Shown one piece after another: positions 23,175-31,514 of a stretch of 40,152 nucleotides of DNA. The DNA comes from JBOFEH01 sp051650265. GTDB lineage: Bacteria; Bacillota; Clostridia; Lachnospirales; Cellulosilyticaceae. Position 1 is the first letter of the stretch, and the number at the start of each line of letters is the position of its first letter. Below the pieces are notes generated by a model. The model was not told the origin of the DNA. It saw nothing but the letters and a program-made list of their open reading frames with translations, and did not search any database. The stretch covers positions 1 to 40,152 of the forward strand of contig JBOFIR010000142.1 in NCBI GenBank assembly GCA_051650265.1, in the 5' to 3' direction. A program made the position numbers and the translations under genes.

Positions 23175-24950
23175 ATGAGTTTAAATTGGAGTTTAAAAGA
23201 ACTATATGAATCAATAGATGCGCCAGCATTTAAAGCGGATCTTGGGCAGTTAGATACAGCATTAGAAGGATTAAAAACTTTCGTGGTGGAGGCAGTCAAA
23301 AATCATGAAGATGAAAAAGCAAAGCTAGAAGAATATATCAACCTTTCTCAAAAACTTTATGATCTAGAAGAAAAGCTGTATTGCTATGTTTCACTCATTC
23401 AGAGTGTTGAATCAACTAATGATGCGGCCAATAAGTATGAAGGACTACTTATGCAGAAGATGAGTTCAATGGCAGAGACAGATGCACGCATTACCAAATG
23501 GATCAGTGAGATTGAAGATGTCACTGCTTTAATCACATCTTCAGAGCTTCTCAAAGTACATGAATTCTTCATCAAAGAAACAATCGAACAACAAGCTTAT
23601 ATGCTTAGTGATCGTGAAGAAGGAATCATTGCACGTATGAAAAATACAGGTTCTAGTGCATGGACAAATTACAAAAATCTGTTGATTGCTACACATAAAG
23701 TTGATATCGAGGTGGATGGCGTACTTAAGCAACTTCCACTGACAGAAGTACTTAACATGGCGTATGATCCAAAGAAAGAAGTAAGAGAGCGTGCATATCA
23801 TGCAGAAACAGCTTCTTATAAGAAAATTGAGGAAGGTGTGGCAGCAGCGCTCAATGCAATCAAAGGTGAAGTACTTACTGTGTGTGATATGAGAGGGTAC
23901 AAGTCACCACTTGAGATGACACTCAAAAACTCTCGCATGGACCAAGAGACACTTGATGCTATGCTTGAAGCAATGAAGGAAAGTCTCCCAATCTTTAGGC
24001 AGTACCTAAGAAGAAAAGCAGAGCTTCTAGGCTACACGAATGGCTTACCATTCTTTGAACTCTATGCACCAGTTGTCACCAAGGAAATGCCATTCCCATA
24101 CGAAGAAGGAAAGGCATTCGTTGAGAAGAACTTCAGAAAGTTTAGTAATCATCTCGCAGACTTTGCACGCAAGGCAATGGATCAAGATTGGATCGATGTG
24201 ATGCCTAAGGAAGGGAAAGTAGGCGGTGCTTTCTGTTGTGGATTACATTGCATTGGAGAGAGCCGTGTGTTACTTAACTATGGCAATAATTTAGGTGATG
24301 TGATCACTATGGCACATGAACTTGGACATGGATTCCATGGAGAGTGCTTACGTGAAGAGAGCAATATCAATACCCATTACCCAATGCCACTTGCAGAGAC
24401 AGCATCTACTTTCTGTGAGACATTAGTCAAAAAAGCAGCGATCAAAGAAGCAGATGAAGAAGAGGCATTAGCAATCTTAGAAAATGAGATTAGTGATGCA
24501 GCGCAGGTTATTGTAGATATCTATTCTAGATTCCTCTTTGAAGGGGAAGTGTTCAAACGCCGTGAGGAAGGACCATTATCTGTAAAAGAAATCAAAGAAA
24601 TTATGGCATGGGCACAAAAAGAAGCTTATGGAGATGGCCTTGATCCAGAGTATTTACAGCCTTATATGTGGACATGGAAGTCTCATTATTACAGTGCTGA
24701 TTCGAACTTTTACAACTTCCCATATGCATTTGGACTACTCTTTGCCAAGGGATTATATGCAGCTTATCAAGAGCAAGGCAGTAGCTTTGCAGAGCGTTAT
24801 GAGAAGCTCTTAGCAATCACAGGTAAAAATACGATTGCTGATGTTGTCAAAGAGATTGGACTTGATGTACATGATGTGAACTTCTGGAGAAATTCACTTA
24901 AAATCATAAAAGAAGATATTGATAACTTCATGGAATTAACTGCAAAATAA
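23175..24950 (+). CDS. pepF: Oligoendopeptidase F, M3 family zinc peptidase
   Basis: A 591-residue cytoplasmic metallopeptidase. The zinc motif HExxH is H381-E382 with H385 in MAHELGHGFHGE. The third ligand glutamate lies about 25 residues later in PMPLAETASTFCETL, as in M3B enzymes. The helical N-terminal half (residues about 1-200) is typical of PepF, and the C-terminal FYNFPYAFGLLFAKGLY segment shapes the substrate cleft. It degrades short peptides of about 6-20 residues. The ribosome site is AGGAGG. It is a single gene with its own promoter, followed by a weak terminator, and length agrees with the family (about 600). Confidence 0.95.
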   Translation: MSLNWSLKELYESIDAPAFKADLGQLDTALEGLKTFVVEAVKNHEDEKAKLEEYINLSQKLYDLEEKLYCYVSLIQSVESTNDAANKYEGLLMQKMSSMAETDARITKWISEIEDVTALITSSELLKVHEFFIKETIEQQAYMLSDREEGIIARMKNTGSSAWTNYKNLLIATHKVDIEVDGVLKQLPLTEVLNMAYDPKKEVRERAYHAETASYKKIEEGVAAALNAIKGEVLTVCDMRGYKSPLEMTLKNSRMDQETLDAMLEAMKESLPIFRQYLRRKAELLGYTNGLPFFELYAPVVTKEMPFPYEEGKAFVEKNFRKFSNHLADFARKAMDQDWIDVMPKEGKVGGAFCCGLHCIGESRVLLNYGNNLGDVITMAHELGHGFHGECLREESNINTHYPMPLAETASTFCETLVKKAAIKEADEEEALAILENEISDAAQVIVDIYSRFLFEGEVFKRREEGPLSVKEIKEIMAWAQKEAYGDGLDPEYLQPYMWTWKSHYYSADSNFYNFPYAFGLLFAKGLYAAYQEQGSSFAERYEKLLAITGKNTIADVVKEIGLDVHDVNFWRNSLKIIKEDIDNFMELTAK

Positions 24951-24958
24951 ACAATTAA

Positions 24959-24992
24959 GGGGCATTCAGGTTTTTAAAACGTGAGTGCCCTT
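24959..24992 (+). terminator. Weak terminator after pepF
   Basis: An imperfect stem (24960-24970 with 24980-24990) is followed by only two T, so readthrough into the next gene is possible. Confidence 0.5.
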
Positions 24993-25019
24993 ATCATGAC
25001 GAACAATCTGTAGGGGGAT

Positions 25020-26219
25020 ATGATGGACATTCATCAAATCATAAAGAAGTTTTCATTTGCCTATATTATCAATATTATAGGGGGCGCCTTTTTTAACAAT
25101 GTTTATATTCTATTTATGAGTACCCTAAAGGGGTTTACTGACCAAGAAATTAGTTTAGTTATGGGGATCATTCCTCTTATTACAGTGCCTGCTATGCTCA
25201 TATGGGGTAGGGTATTGGATCGTAATAAGAAACTTATGGGAACTGCATGGCTCATCACTTTATTTAATGGTATTTGCTTAGGACTTATGTGCGTTATGCC
25301 TAGCTTTAAGTTGTTTTTTATCATTGCATTGGTTAGGACATTGGTGCTACAGCCCATGGGAAGTATCTGTGAGGAATATATGATTAATATTACAAAGAAG
25401 GCAGGAATCCCTTATGGAAAGGTAAGGCGCTTTGGAACACTGGGGGTGGGTGTTGTAGGGCTTATTTCACCAGTGGTCATTTTATTTTTAGGCATTAAAG
25501 GGATGATTTTTGCAGGGGTAGTGATAGTATTCTTAAGTGCATTCCTATATCGGATACAGCCTGAAGTAAGACTTGAAGATCAGGATGAGTGTGGTCAATC
25601 ACCAGTATCTGTAGGGAGTAGGTTAGATTTGCTAAGAAATATTCAGTACTGGAAAGTTCTCGGTGTAATTGCTTTATCTTACGGGGTACTAAATTCTGCA
25701 GGGAGCTATGGCAATCAAATGATTCTCTTGAAGATGAACTGTCCACAGATGATTATTGTTTTTTTACCAACAATGCTGATGGGGATGGAGGTGTTAGTAT
25801 TAGGCATATCCCATAAGGTACGCGTGGAGCAGCTCCCCTATCGGGCGATGTTTATCGGAATTATACTTATGTGTGTCAGATGGACCATGCTGGCAGCGGC
25901 ACCTCATTACATATGGGTTATTATAAGTTCATTGTTGAATGGGGTAATTGTAGGCATTACACTTCCAGCGCAGAATTATTTGATAGCTCAGGTGGTACCT
26001 GAGCGTCAGCGCTCAACAGCCTATCTAGTATCTATAGTAGCTCAAGTTTCAGTAGTGCCAGGTATACTAAACCTTATGATTGGCGGCTTGCTGCCAAGGG
26101 TTGGAATAAGTATATTTGGTATACTATATTTGTTGGTATCACTTGTAGCGCTGTTTTTTGTGATACCACTAACTAGAAAAGAACAGACTTGTAAGGAGTA
26201 CAAAAATGGCAGTTATTAA
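25020..26219 (+). CDS. MFS-type transporter of unknown substrate
   Basis: A 399-residue integral membrane protein with about eleven or twelve hydrophobic helices spread over its length. The loop after the second helix holds a cytoplasmic motif resembling motif A of the major facilitator superfamily (WGRVLDRNKKLMG, about residues 62-74), and the helix pattern breaks near the middle at a charged loop (EVRLEDQDECGQS) as expected between the two six-helix halves. The specificity is not readable. ATG at 25020 or 25023 both fit the TAGGGGGA ribosome site. The last 14 bp overlap the YbaK-like gene, so the two are co-translated, which does not by itself imply a shared pathway. Confidence 0.85.
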   Translation: MMDIHQIIKKFSFAYIINIIGGAFFNNVYILFMSTLKGFTDQEISLVMGIIPLITVPAMLIWGRVLDRNKKLMGTAWLITLFNGICLGLMCVMPSFKLFFIIALVRTLVLQPMGSICEEYMINITKKAGIPYGKVRRFGTLGVGVVGLISPVVILFLGIKGMIFAGVVIVFLSAFLYRIQPEVRLEDQDECGQSPVSVGSRLDLLRNIQYWKVLGVIALSYGVLNSAGSYGNQMILLKMNCPQMIIVFLPTMLMGMEVLVLGISHKVRVEQLPYRAMFIGIILMCVRWTMLAAAPHYIWVIISSLLNGVIVGITLPAQNYLIAQVVPERQRSTAYLVSIVAQVSVVPGILNLMIGGLLPRVGISIFGILYLLVSLVALFFVIPLTRKEQTCKEYKNGSY

Positions 26220-26685
26220 AACAAATGTATTACGTATCTTAGATAAAGAAAAAATCCCCTATGATTGTACAACATATGAAGTAAAAGACGGTAAGATTGA
26301 TGGTGTAGCCGTTGCACAAAAAGTAGGCAAATCTGTAGAGGAAGTATTTAAGACGCTTATGGTACAAGGGCGATCAAAAAATTGCTATGTATGTGTGATC
26401 CCTGTGGCAATGGAACTCGATTTTAAAAAAATCAGTCAGGTAACTGGTGAAAAAAGTATAGAGATGTTGCCTGTCACAGAATTGCAAAAGACTACAGGGT
26501 ATATTCGCGGAGGGTGTTCTCCTATTGGTATGAAAAAAAGTTATCAGACATGGATTCATGAAAGTGCTAAGAACCTTTCAAAAGTAACAGTAAGTGCTGG
26601 AAAGATAGGGATTCAAGTAACACTTGAACCTAATGTGTTAAAGCAGCTAACAAGGGCAAATTATGTGGATTTAGTGGTAGAGTAA
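26206..26685 (+). CDS. ybaK: Cys-tRNA(Pro)/Cys-tRNA(Cys) deacylase, YbaK family
   Basis: A 159-residue YbaK/EbsC-type editing protein. It hydrolyses cysteinyl-tRNA(Pro) formed in error by prolyl-tRNA synthetase. Family marks are TNVLRILDKEKIPY at the start, VFKTLMVQG containing the conserved lysine near residue 48-49, VIPVAMELDFKKI, GYIRGGCSPIGMKK (the conserved G-GxSPhG loop, with C in place of the more usual V) and the final VSAGKIGIQVTLEP strand. Its start lies inside the transporter gene (14-bp overlap), with AAGGAG seven or so bases before the ATG. Confidence 0.93.
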   Translation: MAVIKTNVLRILDKEKIPYDCTTYEVKDGKIDGVAVAQKVGKSVEEVFKTLMVQGRSKNCYVCVIPVAMELDFKKISQVTGEKSIEMLPVTELQKTTGYIRGGCSPIGMKKSYQTWIHESAKNLSKVTVSAGKIGIQVTLEPNVLKQLTRANYVDLVVE

Positions 26686-26787
26686 ACTTGGAAAATCTGT
26701 GTATACCCAAGCTCAAACTGTGGGATGATAAGTCATATCACCAGTAGACATAAGGGTGATAGAAGCAAGCCAATAAGGAGGACGGCA

Positions 26788-26931
26788 ATGGGAAAGAATA
26801 AATCATTAAAAGCTACTATGCAAAGTGAGTTAGACCAAACAAAAGATGCGAAAAATGCTAAAAATGGTTTTAAGAGCAATATGAGTGCAGGAACATATGG
26901 TGCAGGAGATGCGTACGGTCATCATAAATAG
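26788..26931 (+). CDS. 47-residue small protein of unknown function
   Basis: A short frame beginning at the ATG at 26788, chosen over an upstream ATG at 26725 because AAGGAGG lies seven bases ahead of it. The product is hydrophilic: a lysine-rich first half (MGKNKSLKATMQSELDQTKD), a KNAKNGFKSNMS middle, and a glycine/tyrosine/histidine tail (GTYGAGDAYGHHK). No membrane segment or signal is present. It resembles the size and composition of small clostridial spore or stress proteins, but I recognise no family. It is followed by the gene-free stretch with RNA-like structure. Confidence 0.6.
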   Translation: MGKNKSLKATMQSELDQTKDAKNAKNGFKSNMSAGTYGAGDAYGHHK

Positions 26932-26999
26932 AAAAAAATGGTTATTTTTAAAGATGAATAGTAGGTATATTTACAGTATTTGTGCACATAATAGTTAAT

Positions 27000-27365
27000 G
27001 TACAGAAGAGCTTACTACATCGCGTAGCAAGATCAACTGTATAAAAGGATTTAGGAGATGATTCCCTTGGAGATGAGAATGCTTTAGCAAACTGATTTAA
27101 AAGAGTCATCACAACCTAATACAACTGCCTTGTTAAATCAGAGTTTTAAGGCCCATGAACGAAGCTTAAAGTAGTTGTTAGAGTAATTATTGTGCCCAGT
27201 TAGTCGGAACCTATGGAATGGGATCTACCCAAAGTCAGTGAACGTACAAAGGTTACTTGAGGCTGTAGCAATAATGAAAGATTATCGTAAGCCCAGTCAT
27301 AACAGCGGAAATTCTACTTTATCAAGGCAACAAGAGACCTCTTACTATAGTAAGAGGTCTCTTTC
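27000..27365 (+). ncRNA. Candidate structured non-coding RNA ending in a strong terminator
   Basis: No convincing protein frame covers 26932-27425. Instead there are nested pairings: a CTTaCTAC/GTAGcAAG hairpin (27011-27018 with 27024-27031), a 9-bp CTGATTTAA/TTAAATCAG pairing (27092-27100 with 27133-27141), a competing GCCTT/AAGGC pairing (27127-27131 with 27148-27152), and an extended imperfect hairpin (27261-27264 with 27290-27293, plus 27271-27275 with 27281-27285). A perfect 13-bp terminator closes the region. I do not recognise tmRNA, RNase P RNA, SRP RNA or 6S RNA. The 5' end is uncertain, and pairings of this size can arise by chance in AT-rich DNA. Confidence 0.4.
27332..27365 (+). 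terminator. Strong terminator of the gene-free stretch
   Basis: A perfect 13-bp stem (27333-27345 with 27350-27362) with a 4-base loop and a short T-run. No protein gene ends within 400 bp upstream, so it most likely terminates an RNA or the 47-residue gene's transcript. Confidence 0.75.
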
Positions 27366-27425
27366 CCATTCTAAAGTAATATAATAGATGATGTAGGTAG
27401 TCAATAAGACCAAGGAGGATACTGT

Positions 27426-27920
27426 ATGAGGCGAGGGGACTTAGAAATAACAGATCAAGAGGCGTTACGGGAAATTATCAATCGGTGTGATGTATGTAGG
27501 ATCGGATTATATGATGGTAGAATGCCCTATATTGTGCCTATGAATTTTGGGTATACCTATGAACAAGGAGAACTTATTTTTTATTTACATGGTGCTAAGA
27601 AAGGGAGGAAGATGACGCTTTTGGAAGAGAATCCTCATGTGTGCTTTGAGATGGACATTCCAATCAAGATATTAGAGGGTCCGAGACCCTGTGACTATGG
27701 GATGTTATACAAGAGTATTATGGGTGAGGGTACTGTAACGTTCATAGAGGATTATCAGCAAAAAGTAGATGCATTAATACATATTATGAAGAAGTATGCA
27801 CCAGACAAAAACTTTTCATTTACACCGGCTAGAGTTGACCCACTAGCAGTAATGCAGCTGCGCGTGTGCACGCTAACGGGTAAAGCATCCAAGCCAAAGC
27901 CTTTTCAAATCATATCCTAA
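27426..27920 (+). CDS. Pyridoxamine 5'-phosphate oxidase-fold protein, NimA-like
   Basis: A 164-residue flavin-binding split-barrel protein. The start is RRGDLEITDQEALREIIN, then CRIGLYDGRMPYIVPMNFGY, IFYLHGAKKGRKMTLLEENP (about residues 53-72) and HVCFEMD. These are the marks of the NimA/PPOX group, whose members reduce nitroimidazoles or bind FMN or haem. The C-terminus ends in LRVCTLTGKASKPK, also usual. The substrate is unknown. The ribosome site is AAGGAGG before the ATG. It stands alone after the strong terminator at 27332-27365. Confidence 0.88.
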   Translation: MRRGDLEITDQEALREIINRCDVCRIGLYDGRMPYIVPMNFGYTYEQGELIFYLHGAKKGRKMTLLEENPHVCFEMDIPIKILEGPRPCDYGMLYKSIMGEGTVTFIEDYQQKVDALIHIMKKYAPDKNFSFTPARVDPLAVMQLRVCTLTGKASKPKPFQIIS

Positions 27921-27986
27921 CAAGCCCTTTTACTTAAGTACTTGAAACGTAAAACATAGAGGTCGAAAAAGGTCAAAACAATTTAA

Positions 27987-28014
27987 TTGACAATTATGAA
28001 AAAAACATCATAAT
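27987..28014 (+). promoter_or_regulatory. Promoter of the decarboxylase beta-subunit gene with an internal inverted repeat
   Basis: Consensus TTGACA (27987-27992) and CATAAT (28009-28014) are 16 bp apart. A perfect 7-bp inverted repeat, ATTATGA (27993-27999) with TCATAAT (28008-28014), fills the spacer and reaches the -10 box, so a dimeric regulator bound here would occlude polymerase. Confidence 0.55.
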
Positions 28015-28082
28015 CAGAATTAAGACAGCATGTACTTCATATATTAAAAATAATAAATACAATTAAGGGTTAGGTGAAAAGT

Positions 28083-29180
28083 ATGGATAATGTGCTTGCA
28101 GTTATTACCAGTATCACGCCAGGGCAGTTGATAATGATTTTAGTGGGGATGGTTTTGATCTATCTTGCCATTGCAAAACAATATGAACCCACACTATTAT
28201 TGCCTATGGGATTTGGAGTGATCATGGTGAATATTCCATTTTCAGGAGCAAGTGGTGGTGGGGTGCTCGATTACTTATTTGATCTCGGAATACATACAGA
28301 GCTTTTTCCGTTATTAATTTTTATTGGGATCGGAGCCATGATTGATTTTGGTGCGCTTTTTCAAAGACCATCTATGATTTTCTTTGGTGCAGCAGCCCAA
28401 TTTGGGATTTTCCTTACGTTATTATTGGCGTTATGTATGGGATTTTCACTCCAAGAAGCTGCCTCTATTGGTATTATCGGTGCGGCGGATGGTCCAACAT
28501 CAATCTATGTAGCAAACAAGTTAGCACCAGATTTACTGGGACCGATTTCTGTAGCAGCCTATTCTTATATGGCGCTTGTGCCGCTGATTCAGCCTTTTGC
28601 AATTAATCTGGTAACCACCAAAAAGGAACGACAGATCAAGATGTCTTATAGTGAGCGTAAGGTTTCTAAGCGTGTAAAGATTTTATTTCCAATCATTGTG
28701 ACATTAGTAGCAGGTATAATCGCACCAACATCTATACCACTCATCGGTTTTTTGATGTTTGGCAACTTGATGAAAGAATCTGGTGTTGTAGATCGCCTCA
28801 GTCAATCTGCTCAGAATGAATTAGTCAATGTGGTGACAATCCTTCTAGGGATCTCTATTTCAGCAACGATGACAGCTGATAAGTTCCTAGCACCTTCAAC
28901 ACTTATGATCTTAGCAATGGGACTAATTGCCTTTGTATTCGATACAATAGGTGGTGCATTATTTGTAAAACTAATTAATCTTTTTACGAAAAATAAAATT
29001 AATCCAATGGTTGGCGCAGCAGGAATCTCTGCATTTCCTATGTCTGCAAGAACAATGCAAAAACTTGCTCAAAAAGAAGATCCACATAATTTCATATTGA
29101 TGCAAGCAATCAGTGCGAATGTAGCAGGACAAATTGCTTCGGTTATTGTTGGTGGATTGATTCTGTCATTATTATTATAA
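28083..29180 (+). CDS. Sodium-ion-translocating decarboxylase beta subunit (OadB/GcdB/MmdB type)
   Basis: A 365-residue membrane protein with about nine hydrophobic helices. It matches the sodium-channel beta subunit of oxaloacetate, glutaconyl-CoA and methylmalonyl-CoA decarboxylases. The key segment IGAADGPTSIYVANKLAPDL carries D136, equivalent to the sodium-binding aspartate of the Klebsiella subunit, followed by YSYMALVPLIQP. The C-terminal GAAGISAFPMSARTMQK segment also matches. I use the ATG at 28083 (TTAGGTGA ribosome site), not the GTG three codons earlier. The window holds no alpha (carboxyltransferase) or biotin-carrier gene beside it; only a 42-residue gamma-like peptide follows. 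Confidence 0.9.
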   Translation: MDNVLAVITSITPGQLIMILVGMVLIYLAIAKQYEPTLLLPMGFGVIMVNIPFSGASGGGVLDYLFDLGIHTELFPLLIFIGIGAMIDFGALFQRPSMIFFGAAAQFGIFLTLLLALCMGFSLQEAASIGIIGAADGPTSIYVANKLAPDLLGPISVAAYSYMALVPLIQPFAINLVTTKKERQIKMSYSERKVSKRVKILFPIIVTLVAGIIAPTSIPLIGFLMFGNLMKESGVVDRLSQSAQNELVNVVTILLGISISATMTADKFLAPSTLMILAMGLIAFVFDTIGGALFVKLINLFTKNKINPMVGAAGISAFPMSARTMQKLAQKEDPHNFILMQAISANVAGQIASVIVGGLILSLLL

Positions 29181-29193
29181 GGGGGAAATGAAG

Positions 29194-29322
29194 ATGGAAT
29201 TAGTGGAATTAATGGCAGGGCTTGAAATTATGCTTTATGGCATGGGAGGAACATTTTTATTTGCAGCTTTTATGTATGGCGTCATGGTACTCCTTGGAAA
29301 GTATGTTAAAGATAAAGAATAG
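29194..29322 (+). CDS. 42-residue OadG-like gamma subunit peptide
   Basis: A short frame begins 13 bp after the beta subunit stop, with GGGGG eight bases before the ATG. The product has a short acidic lead (MELVELMAGLEIMLYGMG), one membrane helix (GTFLFAAFMYGVMVLLG) and a KYVKDKE tail. This is the pattern of the oxaloacetate decarboxylase gamma chain (GL-LMLxGMGxVF-F), which anchors and assembles the complex, though known gamma chains are about twice as long and carry a C-terminal tail with zinc ligands absent here. An ATG two codons upstream is too close to the ribosome site. Confidence 0.75.
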   Translation: MELVELMAGLEIMLYGMGGTFLFAAFMYGVMVLLGKYVKDKE

Positions 29323-29326
29323 CAAG

Positions 29327-29365
29327 AAGGGTAGGTTGGCAAATGCCAATCTACCCTTTGTTTTA
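29327..29365. terminator. Bidirectional terminator between the decarboxylase subunits and the GH38 cluster
   Basis: A 15-bp stem (29327-29341 with 29344-29358, one G-U pair) with a 2-base loop has T-rich DNA on the plus-strand side. It touches the stop of the minus-strand gene. Confidence 0.8.
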
Positions 29366-31435
29366 TTTGTAGAGATTTGTTTTGAATGTGATTTCATACT
29401 TGAAGCTACAATCTTCTTCGAACCACATTTTGAAGTTGGTACCCCATCTATTATTAAAGAGAGCATAGTAGAAACCATTTGCAAGATCATTGAATTTGTT
29501 ATCAGCTTCATAGAGGTTGCGGCCACCCATACTTACAAGTGGTGCATGAAGGCTGTTGAGAATGATCTCACCATCATTTGCTTTGTAGACAAGCTGGTCT
29601 ACGCAGTGCTGCTTACGGTTACCCCCACGTACAACATCAAGTGGAGAAAGTGGCATACCAAGTTTGTACATTGTCCAGCGATAAGGGTTAGAGACGTTAA
29701 AGTCAAACTTAAACCAAATTGCTTCAGGGATACGGTTAGCATCTTTGTCAAACCACTTGAGCTCGAGTTCAACTTTTTCTTCAAGGAAAGTATAGATGAT
29801 CTGTGCACGTCTTGGAGAGCCGTACTTCTCGGATGCTTCAAAATCACTATAAAGATCAACGAAAAGCTGATGTGAAACTTGTTTGATGCTGCCACAAGCA
29901 AAGTCATAGCATTTATTATGAAGATCTTCGACAAACTCAAGGCCTGGCTTTGAGAAGTCGCCTTCTGACCAGCTACATGTTCCGAGGAAGTCCCTGTTGT
30001 ATTGGTAGTAATTTGTCTTACAGTTTACAGCGTCAAAGACTTCGTATTGAAGGCGTCCAATTTCACCACCATCAATCCATACCTTGCCATTTTTTTCAAG
30101 ATAGTAGATTTGTCCGTTACCACCAATACGTACATTCCAGTCACCTACAGTATGTGTGCGGTTTGGTGGGAGCTGTGGTGCAGCTACTTCTGTATAGATA
30201 GGTTTGATACGATCTACAGCAGCAGTAGCTTCTGCTTGAAGTGCTGTCGGGAGAGATGTGATTGCAGCTTGGATATAAGCACGTTGTTCTTCGTGGGAGC
30301 TTTCATAATGCTTGTAAGAGCCTTCAAATTTACCACCACGATAGTGATTGATGTCGTATTCAATGGTACCCATCATATGTGCATTACGGTAAGTAAGTAG
30401 CTCAAGCGTTGTTTCGTCATGAGCACGGGCTTTTTGGAAGTCTTCTTTAGACCAGTTTCTAAAGTCAGCTAAGTACTTTTTGATATCAAGCCCCCAAGTA
30501 TGTTCAGCAATCATAATCAGGTTGATTGCAAAAGCATCGTATTCCGGGCTAGATGGGTCAAGTTTGCCTTCTGCTACCCATTTAGTACGCAGGTGACAAA
30601 GTTCTTTGTAAGAGGCGATACGTAGTGGATCAGAACCGACACCATGGATCCAAGTATCACCAATCTCTTCCTCGATAATAGGAAGGCGATCTTTGATCTG
30701 AAGTAAGCTGTGAGCGAAAGCATCTAATGTAGAAGCTTCAATAACCGCATTTGGATAAAGTGCAGCAATACGATCAAATTCTTCTGTAATCTGTAGCTCA
30801 GATTGAGGTCCAAGATTGTCACCAGTATGTGCAAAAACAAGTGCCTCGTCAAAGCCATCAATAGCTAATGGGAGTCCGTATTGACTAGAGTAATGTACGA
30901 TAAGTTCGTCATTGCCATGCTTCCAAAGGAAGACTTCTGGGACCTCAGGCACCATAGAAGAAGGATTGACACCAATATGCATGTACTGGATGCCTTGCTT
31001 GCTAAGGTGAGGAAGCATACCTACTGTATGACCAGGTACATCTGTCATTTTAGAAGCAATCGTCTTCACTTGGTATTTGCGATCAAGGCGTGCACTAATC
31101 TCAAGACTATGTGCAAAGAGGTCAGCATCTAGGAGCTCTGTATGTGTTGTACAAGAGATACCGTGCCAACGAATATAGCCTTTTTCAATCGCTTCATCGA
31201 GTTTTGCGATTTGCTCTGGTGTGGCATTTTTAAGGTAGTAGTCAATGAGGTATGAACCTACTGTCCAGATGAATTTTTTGTTTTCCTCAGTATTAAGGGC
31301 AAGAGCAAGGTCAATTGAGTGAGGGATGAACTCATTAAGGTAGCGATCAAGTACAGTAGCACCTAAGTCGGTAAAACCAATGTCTAAGTGCGTCTTGAAA
31401 ACCACGTGAACTTTTTTGATGTCTGAATAATTCAT
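29363..31435 (-). CDS. GH38-like (DUF5054-type) putative glycoside hydrolase
   Basis: A 690-residue protein whose N-terminal domain is a divergent glycoside hydrolase 38/57-type barrel. The start VHVVFKTHLDIGFTDLG gives probable metal ligands H16 and D18, and the likely nucleophile aspartate lies in KMTDVPGHTVGM. The WTVGSYLIDYYLKN and GIGVNP-like IGVNPSSMVPEVPEVF segments fit the DUF5054 group. GH38 enzymes are zinc-dependent alpha-mannosidases, but this branch has no established substrate. No signal peptide is seen, so it is cytoplasmic. The minus-strand ribosome site is AAAGGAG. It follows the second GH38-type gene after an 80-bp gap containing a hairpin. Confidence 0.8.
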   Translation of the reverse strand: MNYSDIKKVHVVFKTHLDIGFTDLGATVLDRYLNEFIPHSIDLALALNTEENKKFIWTVGSYLIDYYLKNATPEQIAKLDEAIEKGYIRWHGISCTTHTELLDADLFAHSLEISARLDRKYQVKTIASKMTDVPGHTVGMLPHLSKQGIQYMHIGVNPSSMVPEVPEVFLWKHGNDELIVHYSSQYGLPLAIDGFDEALVFAHTGDNLGPQSELQITEEFDRIAALYPNAVIEASTLDAFAHSLLQIKDRLPIIEEEIGDTWIHGVGSDPLRIASYKELCHLRTKWVAEGKLDPSSPEYDAFAINLIMIAEHTWGLDIKKYLADFRNWSKEDFQKARAHDETTLELLTYRNAHMMGTIEYDINHYRGGKFEGSYKHYESSHEEQRAYIQAAITSLPTALQAEATAAVDRIKPIYTEVAAPQLPPNRTHTVGDWNVRIGGNGQIYYLEKNGKVWIDGGEIGRLQYEVFDAVNCKTNYYQYNRDFLGTCSWSEGDFSKPGLEFVEDLHNKCYDFACGSIKQVSHQLFVDLYSDFEASEKYGSPRRAQIIYTFLEEKVELELKWFDKDANRIPEAIWFKFDFNVSNPYRWTMYKLGMPLSPLDVVRGGNRKQHCVDQLVYKANDGEIILNSLHAPLVSMGGRNLYEADNKFNDLANGFYYALFNNRWGTNFKMWFEEDCSFKYEITFKTNLYK

Positions 31436-31458
31436 AGTATACTCCTTTTATTTTAAAA

Positions 31459-31492
31459 CCCCCTAGCAAAGAAGAGGTATTTTGCTAGGGGG
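31459..31492 (-). terminator. Hairpin between two GH38-type genes
   Basis: A perfect 12-bp stem (31459-31470 with 31481-31492), followed on the minus strand by TTTTAAAAT. It lies about 25 bp before the next gene's start, so it probably attenuates rather than fully ends transcription. Confidence 0.7.
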
Positions 31493-31514
31493 TAAGTGAT
31501 GTGAATGCACAAAC

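Noticed and set aside
27190..27384. A 64-codon plus-strand frame in the gene-free stretch
   Set aside because: It has a poor start, reads through the perfect terminator hairpin, and shows no protein-like composition or family match.
29222..29875. A 217-codon plus-strand frame across the terminator at 29327-29365
   Set aside because: It overlaps the gamma-like peptide out of frame and is antisense to the DUF5054-type gene; it must be a shadow of that gene.
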